Assembly (NCBI RefSeq): GCF_937770335.1
Contig: NZ_CALJHY010000001.1
Coordinates: 1-64,000 of the forward strand
Direction of reading: 5' to 3'
DNA: 64,000 nucleotides
DNA from: an uncultured Glaciecola sp.
GTDB taxonomy: Bacteria; Pseudomonadota; Gammaproteobacteria; Enterobacterales; Alteromonadaceae
Shown: one piece after another, positions 35,625 through 44,880 of the stretch
Numbering within the stretch: position 1 is the stretch's first letter
How the letters are laid out: each line of letters opens with the position of its first letter
Notes under the pieces: generated by a model
The model's input: only the letters and a program-made list of their open reading frames with translations
Databases searched by the model: none
Told to the model about the DNA's origin: nothing
Made by a program: the position numbers and the translations under genes

Positions 35625-36047
35625 ATTAGATTTAATTTAACTGTTCATTAAACAGCATTGCTCTATAACGCAGACTAGCAAGGTTATCATCTATATGCAT
35701 GCCTTCTTTCCAATAGCATTCTAATTCAGCTAAATATAGTCGCAATACCTCTTTAGTTTAGGCTCTCTTACATCGATAACAGTAGTAATATTCTACAATT
35801 CGCAACGAATTATCGACACAAAGAACGTTTTATCTATTATTAGATATAAATATTCATACTTAATTATAAAAGCTCACTCTTCGAACTCACTGTACTTTAT
35901 CGCAGTCATCGATTAATTAATTATTAAAAAACAATATGTTCCGCATAAAAAAACCAACAAACCAATAAATTACCGTCGTTTTTGTCACCTTGACTGTAGG
36001 TCAAAACGCACTTACCAAAGTGGTTATAATAGAAGGTGTAGATAAAA
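35625..36047. other. Intergenic region, nothing firmly recognised
   Basis: A 37-residue leftward frame (35632-35745, ending RYRAMLFNEQLN) has protein-like character but no start of quality. The remainder is A/T-rich with no feature. Confidence 0.35.
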
Positions 36048-36245
36048 ATGAGGCACCAATTCAATATGGAAGTCTTTGCGGAAGGTGTTGAAAACCAGAA
36101 GTCGCTCTATTTACTAATCGAATATGGTTGTGTCGGTACGATGTACAAACTTTATGGTAATGCCGTTTATTCGACATTGCCGCAAATAAGTAGTGCTGTT
36201 CAACATAAGTCACTAGAAAGCAAAGAAATAGCAAAAACCTTTTGA
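36048..36245 (+). pseudogene. EAL-domain C-terminal remnant
   Basis: This 65-residue frame reads NMEVFAEGVENQKSLYLLIE then YGCVGTMYKLYGNAV, the last helix-strand block of an EAL phosphodiesterase (family form: AEGVET..Q...L...GC...QGY.FG.P). The catalytic EAL and metal sites are absent and nothing upstream restores them. The Q-G-Y segment is degraded (GTMYKLY). It is likely left from a lost c-di-GMP gene or a partial duplication of the GGDEF-EAL gene at 31825-33918. Confidence 0.7.
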
Positions 36246-36340
36246 GCTGAAGGCCAATACATTTGCAGTAGTCTTATTGTGTGGTCTATCCGTAAATGTT
36301 GTAATATTTATTATTCTTTTAGTTCGTCCACGGAGTCTCG

Positions 36341-37237
36341 ATGTCGCATCTTGTTTTTCATCCTATATATAGTCAACTCGACTTACCCGTTCGACATCGC
36401 TTTCCCATTCAAAAATATCAAGGAATAAAAGATGCGTTACTAAAAGAAAATGTTTCTGCTGACTATTTTCATCAGCCAGACCCCCTCAATATTGACGCAA
36501 TATCGCGGGTTTATGACCCCCTTTATATTGAGCAACTGTGTTCAGGTGAGCTTGACCCTAAAGCTATGCGACGTATTGGTTTTCCATGGTCAAAGCAACT
36601 TATTGAGCGCACATTAACGGCTGCAGGCGGCACCGTACTCACTTCATCATTGGCGCTGGAACATGGCAAGGCATTGAATCTTACCGGTGGTTACCATCAT
36701 GCATTTGCTAACTTTGGTTCAGGCTTCTGTATGCTCAACGACTTGTATCTTGCTGCACTAAATATGCTGCAATCAAAAGGCATTGACAAGGTTTTGGTGT
36801 TTGATTGTGATGTACATCAAGGCGACGGAACGGCAAAATTAGCAGCTAACAACAATGCCGTTTATACCGTTTCTATTCATGGGGAAAAAAACTTCCCGCA
36901 TCGAAAGCAAGTATCGGATCTAGACTTTGGTTTAGCTAAGGGCACTGGCGATGACGAATTTTTAACAACAGTTGAACAAGCATGGAATATGGCGATAACG
37001 TACTTTCAACCCGACGCCGTCATCTATGATGCGGGAGTTGATGTGCATATTGATGACGATCTTGGACATTTGAATATTACTACCGAAGGTGTATTAGCGC
37101 GCGACAAATTTGTATTTGCACAATGTGAAAGACAGGGACTTCCAGTCGCTGCTGTTATTGGCGGCGGTTATCAGCGTGATATTGACGCATTAGTTAACGT
37201 TCATATGCAGTTATTCAAAGCGGCTGGCGTTTTCTAG
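36341..37237 (+). CDS. Histone-deacetylase family enzyme (AcuC/HDAC-like)
   Basis: A 298-residue zinc deacetylase of the arginase/HDAC fold. Motifs: LTGGYHHAFANFGSGFCMLN (catalytic His pair), VFDCDVHQGDGTA (metal Asp and His), SIHGEKNFPHRK, and YDAGVDVHIDDDLG. Bacterial members act on acetylpolyamines, acetoin-linked acetyl groups or protein lysines; the substrate here is not predictable. It is cytosolic and monocistronic. The start at 36341 is preceded by GGAG. Confidence 0.93.
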   Translation: MSHLVFHPIYSQLDLPVRHRFPIQKYQGIKDALLKENVSADYFHQPDPLNIDAISRVYDPLYIEQLCSGELDPKAMRRIGFPWSKQLIERTLTAAGGTVLTSSLALEHGKALNLTGGYHHAFANFGSGFCMLNDLYLAALNMLQSKGIDKVLVFDCDVHQGDGTAKLAANNNAVYTVSIHGEKNFPHRKQVSDLDFGLAKGTGDDEFLTTVEQAWNMAITYFQPDAVIYDAGVDVHIDDDLGHLNITTEGVLARDKFVFAQCERQGLPVAAVIGGGYQRDIDALVNVHMQLFKAAGVF

Positions 37238-37617
37238 TTTAAAGTAGGGTTAATATTGTAATATAACCATCTGAACCAATTTTTCTGGTTATTTGAATAA
37301 TGTTATTAATGATAATATCTATAAGCGCTTTTTTACGCTATAAATGATTTAGGTATATTCACGACTTCAACATTAATATCAAAACGCTTATGTTGCGGCT
37401 TCAATTGGTCCTAAGTTTCAATCATGACTTTACAGAATATCCGACGCCCTCTAAGTATTCGCCTAACTGCACATTATGTTCTAATAATAAAATTTGAATA
37501 ACCCGAGAATAGGCCTTCGTAAAAGAGCGGACAGCCTATTTTTTACATGAAGGTAGCGTAAAACTGACCACAATTTGGACTTCTTTTTTTTTGGTTTAAG
37601 TTTATTTTAAGTTTCAT
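37238..37617. other. Intergenic region
   Basis: Contains a weak inverted repeat, ATAACCA/TGGTTAT, near 37263-37291 that might end the HDAC transcript. Otherwise no feature; the promoter of the following phosphotransferase genes should lie at its right end. Confidence 0.4.
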
Positions 37618-39606
37618 ATGACATTTTGTTCACATACCAACCTTTATATTACAATATTCGTGAGCTTTGAGAAAAACACTTTGGAACGTGATCATTTTAA
37701 GTGGACCTATCTTATTTTAGGTTTCGTCGCATGTGCTCTCATCTTTCTGAGTGTTTCTAGACTCCTACTCATTTTCTGGCAAATAGACCGAGTGACCAAA
37801 GTCAGTGGTTTTTGGTATGTGCTTGCCCAAGGTATTCGCTTCGATATCGTGTTTCTGGCTCAGCTAATTATTATTCCAGTGTTGCTCATCCCTTTATTTT
37901 CTGTGCATAAGGCTAGTTTCAATTTTATTATAATTGCAACTAAATACTACTTTATTATTGCAGCAGCTCTTCTCATATTCGTTGAATTTATTACACCCAA
38001 CTTTATCGACCAATATGATTTTAGACCTAACGTTTTACTCATTGAATACCTTGCATACCCACGAGAAGTGCTATCAATGTTATTTAAAGCAGTGCCCTTG
38101 CAGTTGTTTTTTGCAATAACGGCAACCGCTGTTCTGGTATGGCAGTTTTGGAAATTAATGGATCGCATTCAATCTAAAACAGTACCGTCGGTTGTGTGGA
38201 GCTCTCCGTTGTTAGCCTTATTAGGCATTGTTCTGTGCATAGGAGGAGCGCGCTCAGCAGTTGGACATCGTCCAGTTAACCCAAGCACAGTTGCTTTTTC
38301 ATCCGACCCATTAGTTAATTCACTGCCACTGAGCTCAGGCTATTCCGCACTTTATGCTTTGTATGAAAAAATTAAGCACGAACAAGGGGATAAGCCAAGC
38401 TATGGCGAAATGCCACAAGAGATAGTACTAAAAACAATCTATCACAGCATGAAAATGCCTGAAGATGCATTTTTTGATTCTGAACTCCCCACATTGCATA
38501 AACAAACCAGTATCAAAAAAAATGCCAATGCACGTCCAAAAAATCTCGTTATTATTTTACAAGAGAGTCTCGGCGCAGATTTTATTGGCAAGCTAGGAGG
38601 CAAAGATATTACGCCGAATATTGATAAGCTTGCGAATGATGGTATTTGGCTCGAAAATTTATATGCCACCGGCACGCGATCGGTGCGCGGTATTGAAGCT
38701 GTTATTACTGGTTTCCTGCCCACACCAGCGAGGAGCGTAGTCAAACTAGGCGGAAGTCAAAATAACTTTTTTACAATTGCAGAGTTACTCTCTCGACAAG
38801 ACTACGAGACTTCATTCATTTATTGGGGCGCAGCACATTTTGACAATAATGGATTTAATACAATTATTGACCAACCCGATTATGTAAACCCATCCTTTGT
38901 TGGCTCTTGGGGCGTTTCTGATGAGGATTTATTGCAAAAAGCACATGATACATTTAGTGAATTATCAAGTGCAAAAAAAACGTTTTTTAGTCTAGTTTTT
39001 ACATCCACAAATCATTCACCATTCGAATTCCCTGATGGAAAAATTGAATTAGCAGAGCAACCTAAAAATAGAGTCGCTAATGCAGTCAAGTATGCAGACT
39101 TTGCGTTGGGTCAGTTTATTGAGACTGCAAAGACCTCTGAATACTGGAAAGATACTGTTTTTTTAATTATTGCCGACCATAGCGACCGTGTTTATGGCAA
39201 CGAGTTGGTGCCGATAAACAAGTTTCATATTCCAGGGCTCATATTAGGAGGCAGTATTGAGCCCAAAGTAATCAAACAAGTCGCCAGTCAAGTTGACATG
39301 TTACCCACGCTGTTATCGTTAATTGAGATTGAATCTACTCATCCTGGAATTGGCCGCGACTTAACACGCCCTGAATTGTCTGACACTCCTGGCAGAGCGA
39401 TGATGCAGTTTGCAAACAACTTCGCTTTTATGGAAGAAAATCGAGTTGTCATATTACAAAAAGAACGTGAGCCATTGCAGTTTATCTATGCCAACAACCA
39501 GCTCACACCAACCACGATAGACCCTGAGTTACACCAGACTGCACTTGCTTATTCGATATGGCCTGTGCGTGCATATCAGGACAAAACTTACAGATTACCG
39601 AAATGA
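37618..39606 (+). CDS. LTA-synthase-like sulfatase/phosphotransferase, inner membrane
   Basis: A 662-residue protein. Five N-terminal membrane helices lie within about residues 30-215. The periplasmic alkaline-phosphatase-fold domain follows: NLVIILQESLGADFIGKLGG (metal ligand Glu), the nucleophile Thr in YATGTRSVRGIEA, FIYWGAAHFDNNGF, SLVFTSTNHSPFEFP and IIADHSDR. The Gram-negative members of this group (YejM/LtaS-like) transfer glycerophosphate or phosphoethanolamine to envelope glycans or lipids, or act as regulators. The presence of the Thr nucleophile suggests catalysis. It precedes dgkA, which would recycle the diacylglycerol left by such a reaction. Confidence 0.88.
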   Translation: MTFCSHTNLYITIFVSFEKNTLERDHFKWTYLILGFVACALIFLSVSRLLLIFWQIDRVTKVSGFWYVLAQGIRFDIVFLAQLIIIPVLLIPLFSVHKASFNFIIIATKYYFIIAAALLIFVEFITPNFIDQYDFRPNVLLIEYLAYPREVLSMLFKAVPLQLFFAITATAVLVWQFWKLMDRIQSKTVPSVVWSSPLLALLGIVLCIGGARSAVGHRPVNPSTVAFSSDPLVNSLPLSSGYSALYALYEKIKHEQGDKPSYGEMPQEIVLKTIYHSMKMPEDAFFDSELPTLHKQTSIKKNANARPKNLVIILQESLGADFIGKLGGKDITPNIDKLANDGIWLENLYATGTRSVRGIEAVITGFLPTPARSVVKLGGSQNNFFTIAELLSRQDYETSFIYWGAAHFDNNGFNTIIDQPDYVNPSFVGSWGVSDEDLLQKAHDTFSELSSAKKTFFSLVFTSTNHSPFEFPDGKIELAEQPKNRVANAVKYADFALGQFIETAKTSEYWKDTVFLIIADHSDRVYGNELVPINKFHIPGLILGGSIEPKVIKQVASQVDMLPTLLSLIEIESTHPGIGRDLTRPELSDTPGRAMMQFANNFAFMEENRVVILQKEREPLQFIYANNQLTPTTIDPELHQTALAYSIWPVRAYQDKTYRLPK

Positions 39607-39645
39607 AGCAATGCTTTTAATCAAATTATACGAATTAAGGTAGAT

Positions 39646-40029
39646 ATGACCCCGACCACTAACAAGCAAAATGGAGATGGATTTCAACGGATATTTAAAG
39701 CCACCACATGCTCATTTCAAGGCTTTAAGGCCGCCTGGTTGCATGAGTCTGCTTTTCGACAGGAACTTGTTCTCAGCATTCTTTTACTCCCTTTCAGCTT
39801 TTATCTAGCGCAGTCGCGCTTGCACTGGTTGCTTCTATTTGGCTGTTTATTATTTATCCTTTTTGCTGAAGTTATTAACTCCGCTTTAGAAGCATTGGCT
39901 GACAGCATTACGCGTGAACATTGCATTTTAATTGGCCGTGCGAAAGATTTAGGTTCCTCAGGTGTATTTATCGCATTGTCTTTCTTAGTGGTGGTTTGGG
40001 GTGAAGCCCTACTCAATTTATTTGTATAA
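39646..40029 (+). CDS. dgkA: Diacylglycerol kinase (DgkA)
   Basis: A 127-residue inner-membrane kinase with three helices. The family core is FIL(F)AEVINSALEALADSIT (catalytic Glu in the E-x-x-N-S-A-x-E-A-x-x-D pattern), followed by AKDLGSSGVFIALSFLVVVW. It phosphorylates diacylglycerol to phosphatidic acid. It lies between two enzymes that use phospholipid head-groups and release diacylglycerol, which explains the gene order. AAGGTAG precedes the start. Confidence 0.94.
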   Translation: MTPTTNKQNGDGFQRIFKATTCSFQGFKAAWLHESAFRQELVLSILLLPFSFYLAQSRLHWLLLFGCLLFILFAEVINSALEALADSITREHCILIGRAKDLGSSGVFIALSFLVVVWGEALLNLFV

Positions 40030-40134
40030 CTTGTTGCCGAATATGTCACTCAATTCACATTTTCTAGTGCATGTTTAACATGCCAAAGCTGCCAATACTG
40101 CGACGTCATTAATTTTTTTGGACAACCAACGACA

Positions 40135-41853
40135 ATGAATACCCAATCCATCACACAGCTAGCTAGTCGTGTTCGCGAATATAGTTTCACCACAAATCAA
40201 CTTATCGTATTCACTGCGATTTATATCGCATTTGTTTGTAACTTACCATTTTTGCTAAGAGCAACATCTGCAATTACCCATACCAGTGACTACAGTCTCG
40301 TCTTCTTGTTATCTGTTCCGTTGCTATTACTCAGTTTTTGTATCATCTTTAACAGTTTATTTGGCATTGGTAAGGCATTAAAGCTTGTATTAATTTTCAC
40401 CTTGTTGTTATCAAGCATCTTACTATATGCGACAGGTAGCTATGGTATCGTTTTTGACTACTCGATGATTCAAAATGGCATTGAGACAGATTCAGCAGAA
40501 GCTTTTTCCTACATTAATATTTACGCTATCTTGTTTGTAATTATTGTTGGTGGTCTGCCAGCACTCTGCATTTTTTATGCAAAAACAAAGCCTCAATCTT
40601 GGCTGCAGACGCTAAAATCTCGGTTTGCCTTGATCACGGTGAACTCCGTTATTATTATATTAATTGCTAGCTGCTTTTATGCTAATTATGCGTCAGTCGG
40701 CAGAAACAATCGCGAATTGCTAGGTTATATTACTCCTTTTAAGTTTATTGATGCTTCAGTTAAGTATGCAAACCGACATTACTTTTCAACGGCACTGCCG
40801 TTTACCATATTAGACAGCGAACCACTATTAGCGATTCAGCATAACAACGCAAACGTAACAGTATTAGTGGTAGGCGAAACCGCCAGAGCACAAAGTTTTT
40901 CACTCAATGGATATAGCCATGACACCAATCGACACACGAAAAATTCAGGTGTTGTGTCATTTTCAGAGGTCTATTCGTGCGGCACAGCTACTGCTGTCTC
41001 TTTGCCATGCATGTTTTCGCGATTAGATAGAAAAACCTATGACAATCGAACCGCAAACGCGCAACAGAATTTGTTAGATATTGCGAAGGCTGCAGGCATG
41101 GATGTGTTATGGATAGACAACAATAATGGAAGTTGTAAAGGTGTGTGTGCCCGAGTCGATTCTATCAACATTGACACAAGCAAATCCAACCCATTATGCG
41201 ACGGCGAATATTGCTTAGATGAGGCTTTATTATTGCCGTTGCAAGACAAGCTTAATAATTTAACTGCAAAAAGCACATTGATCGTTCTGCACATGATTGG
41301 GTCACATGGGCCCACCTACTACAAAAGATATCCGCAAGAGAAAACGTTATTTCTGCCGGATTGCCAGCGCAGTGACATCCAACATTGTAGCGAACAAGAA
41401 GTGATTAACACCTACGACAATACTATCGCTTATACCGACTTTGTGCTCAGCGAAATAATAGGTCGATTGGAAAAATTAGAAAGCGGATCAACGGTAAAAA
41501 CATCGATGCTTTATGTATCCGACCATGGTGAGTCGCTAGGGGAAAATGGCGTTTACTTGCATGGCTTGCCCTATGCGTTTGCTCCTGAAGAACAAATTCA
41601 TGTACCTATGTTGTTTTGGCAAAATAAGAGCTTGGCTAGTCACAGCGATAATTGCCTTGCATCTGTATCAAACGAAGCTATTTCACATGACAATTTATTC
41701 GATATTGTTCTTGGCGTGACGTCAGTGAGCAGCAGCCAGTACATCGAAAGCCGAGATATACTGGCTAAATGTAGATTAGGTTATGACATGCTTGCGGCAA
41801 CCGATCAGGCGTTAAACGAGGATTTGATGCTTAGCACAATAGAACATCATTGA
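40135..41853 (+). CDS. Phosphoethanolamine transferase, EptA family
   Basis: A 572-residue inner-membrane enzyme. Helices lie at about 22-42, 55-75, 80-103, 128-150 and 165-185. The periplasmic catalytic domain begins TVLVVGETARAQSFSLNGY (metal Glu), then the nucleophile Thr in SCGTATAVSLPCMFSR, Cys pairs in the expected disulfide positions (DNNNGSCKGVCARV, NPLCDGEYCLD), VLHMIGSHGPTYYKRYP and YVSDHGESLGENG with metal His/Asp. The EptA/PmrC/MCR group moves phosphoethanolamine to lipid A and lowers its negative charge. It follows dgkA, the usual partner. No PmrAB-type regulator is adjacent. Confidence 0.93.
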   Translation: MNTQSITQLASRVREYSFTTNQLIVFTAIYIAFVCNLPFLLRATSAITHTSDYSLVFLLSVPLLLLSFCIIFNSLFGIGKALKLVLIFTLLLSSILLYATGSYGIVFDYSMIQNGIETDSAEAFSYINIYAILFVIIVGGLPALCIFYAKTKPQSWLQTLKSRFALITVNSVIIILIASCFYANYASVGRNNRELLGYITPFKFIDASVKYANRHYFSTALPFTILDSEPLLAIQHNNANVTVLVVGETARAQSFSLNGYSHDTNRHTKNSGVVSFSEVYSCGTATAVSLPCMFSRLDRKTYDNRTANAQQNLLDIAKAAGMDVLWIDNNNGSCKGVCARVDSINIDTSKSNPLCDGEYCLDEALLLPLQDKLNNLTAKSTLIVLHMIGSHGPTYYKRYPQEKTLFLPDCQRSDIQHCSEQEVINTYDNTIAYTDFVLSEIIGRLEKLESGSTVKTSMLYVSDHGESLGENGVYLHGLPYAFAPEEQIHVPMLFWQNKSLASHSDNCLASVSNEAISHDNLFDIVLGVTSVSSSQYIESRDILAKCRLGYDMLAATDQALNEDLMLSTIEHH

Positions 41854-41905
41854 AGAATAGTTCATGCTTGAAGCAACGTGTCGTGCTTCAAGCAATACGC
41901 AGTGA

Positions 41906-42973
41906 TTAAATCCATTTCTTTCGTCTAAAGAAACAAAGCATGCTACAAATCATCACTGCAATAATGCCCCACACCATTATTTAGCCATACTGCCAATCAA
42001 GTTCCGGCATGTTAGTGCTGCTAGTCGCGGCGTTAAAATTCATCCCGTACACACCAACTAAAAAAGTGGGTGGAATAAAAATAGTAGTGAAAATAGTTAA
42101 AAATTTCATAACGTCATTAAGCTTTAGGCTCACACTCGTTAAATAAAGCTCCATCAAACCCGACGTCATTTCATGATAAGTTTCTAACATTTCCATAATA
42201 GAGATAACATGATCGTGACAATCCCTAAGATGAAGTAGGGCATTTTCTTTTAGGAGCGGGCTATCGTCAGCTCGCAATAGATCATTAATGACCTCCCTTT
42301 GCGGCCATAATCGTCTGCGAATAAGTAACAACTCACGGCGAAGTTCATGTATTGAACCTAATAAGCGTTCGTTTTTGGTTTCCATCAGTTCATCTTCTAA
42401 TGCCTGAATTTGTTCAGAGTAAGTTTCGAGCATAGGAAAACCAAAATCGATAACAGTATCGACGAGTGCATACATTAAATAATCTGTTTTCTGTTTACGT
42501 AGTTTGCCTATTTTGTTTTCCAGCCTTTCAATTACTCCTTCAAATGGATTTTCTTTACCTGTCGAAAAAGAAATTAAGGTGCTTTTGGTTAAAAACAGGC
42601 TGACTTGATCTACATGAGCATAGCCATCTTGCTTTACTGGCAAATTAAGGATAAGAAATATATTTTCGTCACTAACGTCTACTTTTGGCCTTTGCCCTAC
42701 GTTAATAATATCTTCAACGTAGAGTTCGTGTATACCTAAGTCTTTGCCTAATAACTTCATCGCGTCGGCAGATGGATCACCTTGGACATGGATCCAGGTG
42801 CAATTCTCACTTTCGATAAACGCTTTACAAGTAACGACATCGGCATCTAATTCGACTTTAATTTCGGTCGCATTATAATCGTAAAGATCGATACTAAAGA
42901 CGGGGTTTTTATCGATTTTTAAAGTGCCCGGCTTGGTACCTGGCTTGTGATATTTTTTATTAAATAACTTCAC
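41906..42973 (-). pseudogene. CorA-type magnesium transporter with an in-frame stop
   Basis: The open frame 41981-42973 encodes 330 residues: GTG start with AGGGA, a long soluble domain, the first membrane helix and the GMN signature (VGVYGMNF). It stops at TAA (41981-41983) right after PELDWQYG. The same frame continues past the stop as IMVWGIIAVMICSMLCFFRR then KKWI and a natural stop at 41906. That is the expected second membrane helix and basic C-terminus of CorA. So a single codon change (likely Tyr or similar to TAA) removes helix 2. The channel is probably inactive unless read through. Confidence 0.85.
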
Positions 42974-43361
42974 TGCTAGTTCCCTACCCTATGATTTATA
43001 TAAGATGTAATCGCGCTTACTTTCAAACTACCCAAAGACAATAAGCTGAAAGAATAAATTTGTTATAAAAGCACGTTGCGCCAATTCATAAATACCAATA
43101 TACACATTTACTCTTATGCGTCGTTAAGTATAAGCGAAATGCGTTCTGTTATATCACTAAAAAGGACTTAGGATAATTGTGACGTAAAGCCAAACCACCC
43201 ATTAGTGTGTTGAAATTGAGATGTGATACGTCCGCTATTCTGTACGTAATATGCAAATAATGAAGCAATCATTTTGATTGCACACTGGTCATTTATACAC
43301 TATTCTGTTTACGCAGGTTTACCTAAAAAAACGATATTTACACGAAGCTAGTTAAGGGAGA
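42974..43361. other. Divergent intergenic region
   Basis: Between the corA gene (leftward) and the WYL regulator (rightward). It should contain both promoters and possibly an autoregulatory operator of the WYL protein. I saw no clear long palindrome. Confidence 0.35.
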
Positions 43362-44252
43362 ATGAAAAGAGTGAACACCACCGAAATCATAAACGAAATG
43401 CCCCATGCACAAAGAGAAAGATTAGCGTTCATCGACTTTTGCCTGCATTTTTTTGGGCATATCACACGCAATGATTTGGTCAATCGCTTTGAAACTGGAT
43501 TAGCGGCATGCACCAGAGATTTCGCTGCTTATCGCGAATTAGCAAGCGCTAACTTAGTGCTCGACCATTCTACCAAACAATACTATCGCACAGCTGCATT
43601 TACTCCGCTGTTTAAATACCAACCGGATATTATTTTGCAATCGCTCAGTCGCGGTTTTGGTAATGGCATTTCACATTCAACACAGCCATCCGAGCAATGC
43701 TTTGATGCAGTGCAACTCATTCACCCTGAAAGCAGTATGATTGCAGCTTTGATGCGCAGCATTCACAATCAAACGGCATGTGAAGTAGGTTATGTGTCGG
43801 TTTCGTCTGGTGAATCCGTGAGACAGTTCATCCCGCATGCGATAATTAATAATGGTCATCGCTGGCATGTTCGCGGTTACGATTGTAAACACCAAGGTTT
43901 TAGAGATTTTGTGTGTACTCGTTTTACCTATATCACAAGCATAGACAACGACATATTGCCGCACCAACTCGCGAGTGCAGATGTTCAATTCAATCAAATT
44001 GTTAATTTAGTTATTGTTCCCCACCCAAGTATTCAAAACCCCCTGGCTATTGAAATGGATTTTGCGATGCACAAAGGTAAGAAAGTAATGACGACACGGG
44101 CAGCTTTGGCAGCCTATATTTTGCGGCAGTGGCAGGTAGATTGCTCTGAAGGTCATCGAATTAGAGGGCAAGGATGTCAACTTGCGCTTGAAAATATCGA
44201 CGTGTTACAGCGTATCGAGAACCCAACTTTAGCTCCCGGTTATTCATTATAA
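43362..44252 (+). CDS. WYL-domain transcription regulator, BrxR/CapW-like
   Basis: A 296-residue protein. An N-terminal winged helix (about 15-85) reads RERLAFIDFCLHFFGHITRN, then a DLVNRFE..TRDFAAYRELA block and KQYYRTAAFTPLF. This pattern is typical of the BrxR/CapW group of phage-defence repressors. The WYL domain (about 125-200) has VRQFIPHAIINNGHRWHVRG, with WHV at the WYL position, and RDFVCTRF. A C-terminal WCX-like region follows (VNLVIVPHP...). Such proteins repress BREX or CBASS operons and are thought to sense a nucleic-acid ligand. No BREX or CBASS genes are seen in this window. Confidence 0.8.
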   Translation: MKRVNTTEIINEMPHAQRERLAFIDFCLHFFGHITRNDLVNRFETGLAACTRDFAAYRELASANLVLDHSTKQYYRTAAFTPLFKYQPDIILQSLSRGFGNGISHSTQPSEQCFDAVQLIHPESSMIAALMRSIHNQTACEVGYVSVSSGESVRQFIPHAIINNGHRWHVRGYDCKHQGFRDFVCTRFTYITSIDNDILPHQLASADVQFNQIVNLVIVPHPSIQNPLAIEMDFAMHKGKKVMTTRAALAAYILRQWQVDCSEGHRIRGQGCQLALENIDVLQRIENPTLAPGYSL

Positions 44253-44398
44253 ATTGAAAAAAAGCTCGCATCTTTAGCGAAGTAAAATGCTTATTTTAAT
44301 AACCTTGTGCGTTTGCGGAACTTTACTTGACTAATTTTGGTCTCTATAAATTATAATTACACGTTTTTTAACTTTTTTTAACTTCAAAGGTAGGGATT

Positions 44399-44791
44399 AT
44401 GTCTGAACTGAATCGATTAGATACTGGGCAACTTCAACTCCACAATGAGGCTTTGATTAAGTTAACTGTTTTGCTTTATCAGATTGACGGCAAAGTGAGC
44501 TTAACTGAACAAGATTACTTCGACGAACTTTTGCAGGAAATGTCCTGGCACAGTGGTATTTCAAAAGAGGCCTATGTCAACGACGCTATTCACCAAGCTC
44601 GCGAGGCAATTGATGCCTCAGCTGCGGCTGACTTTATCCGTTCACTATCCGACGGATTAAATATCGATGCAGCGCGTTCGTTGGAAGTGGCTATGATTAT
44701 TACTAAAGTAGACGGTGTGCGAAGTGAGAGCGAAGTTGAATTGCTTGCGTTACTTGCCAACAGAATACTAGCCAAGGGTCTTGTTGCGTAA
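44399..44791 (+). CDS. TerB-like (tellurite-resistance/TerB domain) protein
   Basis: A 130-residue all-helical protein. TVLLYQIDGKVSLTEQDYFD and VAMIITKVDGVRSESEVELL match the two repeated TerB helices with D-G-x-x-x-x-x-E motifs, likely metal-binding. No other ter genes are adjacent, so this is the stand-alone type, whose function is unknown. It has a good ribosome site (AAAGGTAGG) and follows the WYL regulator by about 145 bases on the same strand. Confidence 0.78.
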   Translation: MSELNRLDTGQLQLHNEALIKLTVLLYQIDGKVSLTEQDYFDELLQEMSWHSGISKEAYVNDAIHQAREAIDASAAADFIRSLSDGLNIDAARSLEVAMIITKVDGVRSESEVELLALLANRILAKGLVA

Positions 44792-44880
44792 ACCTCAAAT
44801 GACGTGAGAGCGAATGCAATGAGGCACAGGATACTTTGTTAATAGATAAAAAGAGTTAGGTACTATTTGGGTATAATTAG

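Noticed and set aside
35632-35745. Leftward 37-residue frame ending RYRAMLFNEQLN
   Set aside because: Composition is protein-like but it lacks a good start and any family match; it may be the tail of a lost gene. Too little to call.
44399-44791. Tellurite-resistance operon
   Set aside because: Only one TerB-like protein is present; no terC, terD or terZ.
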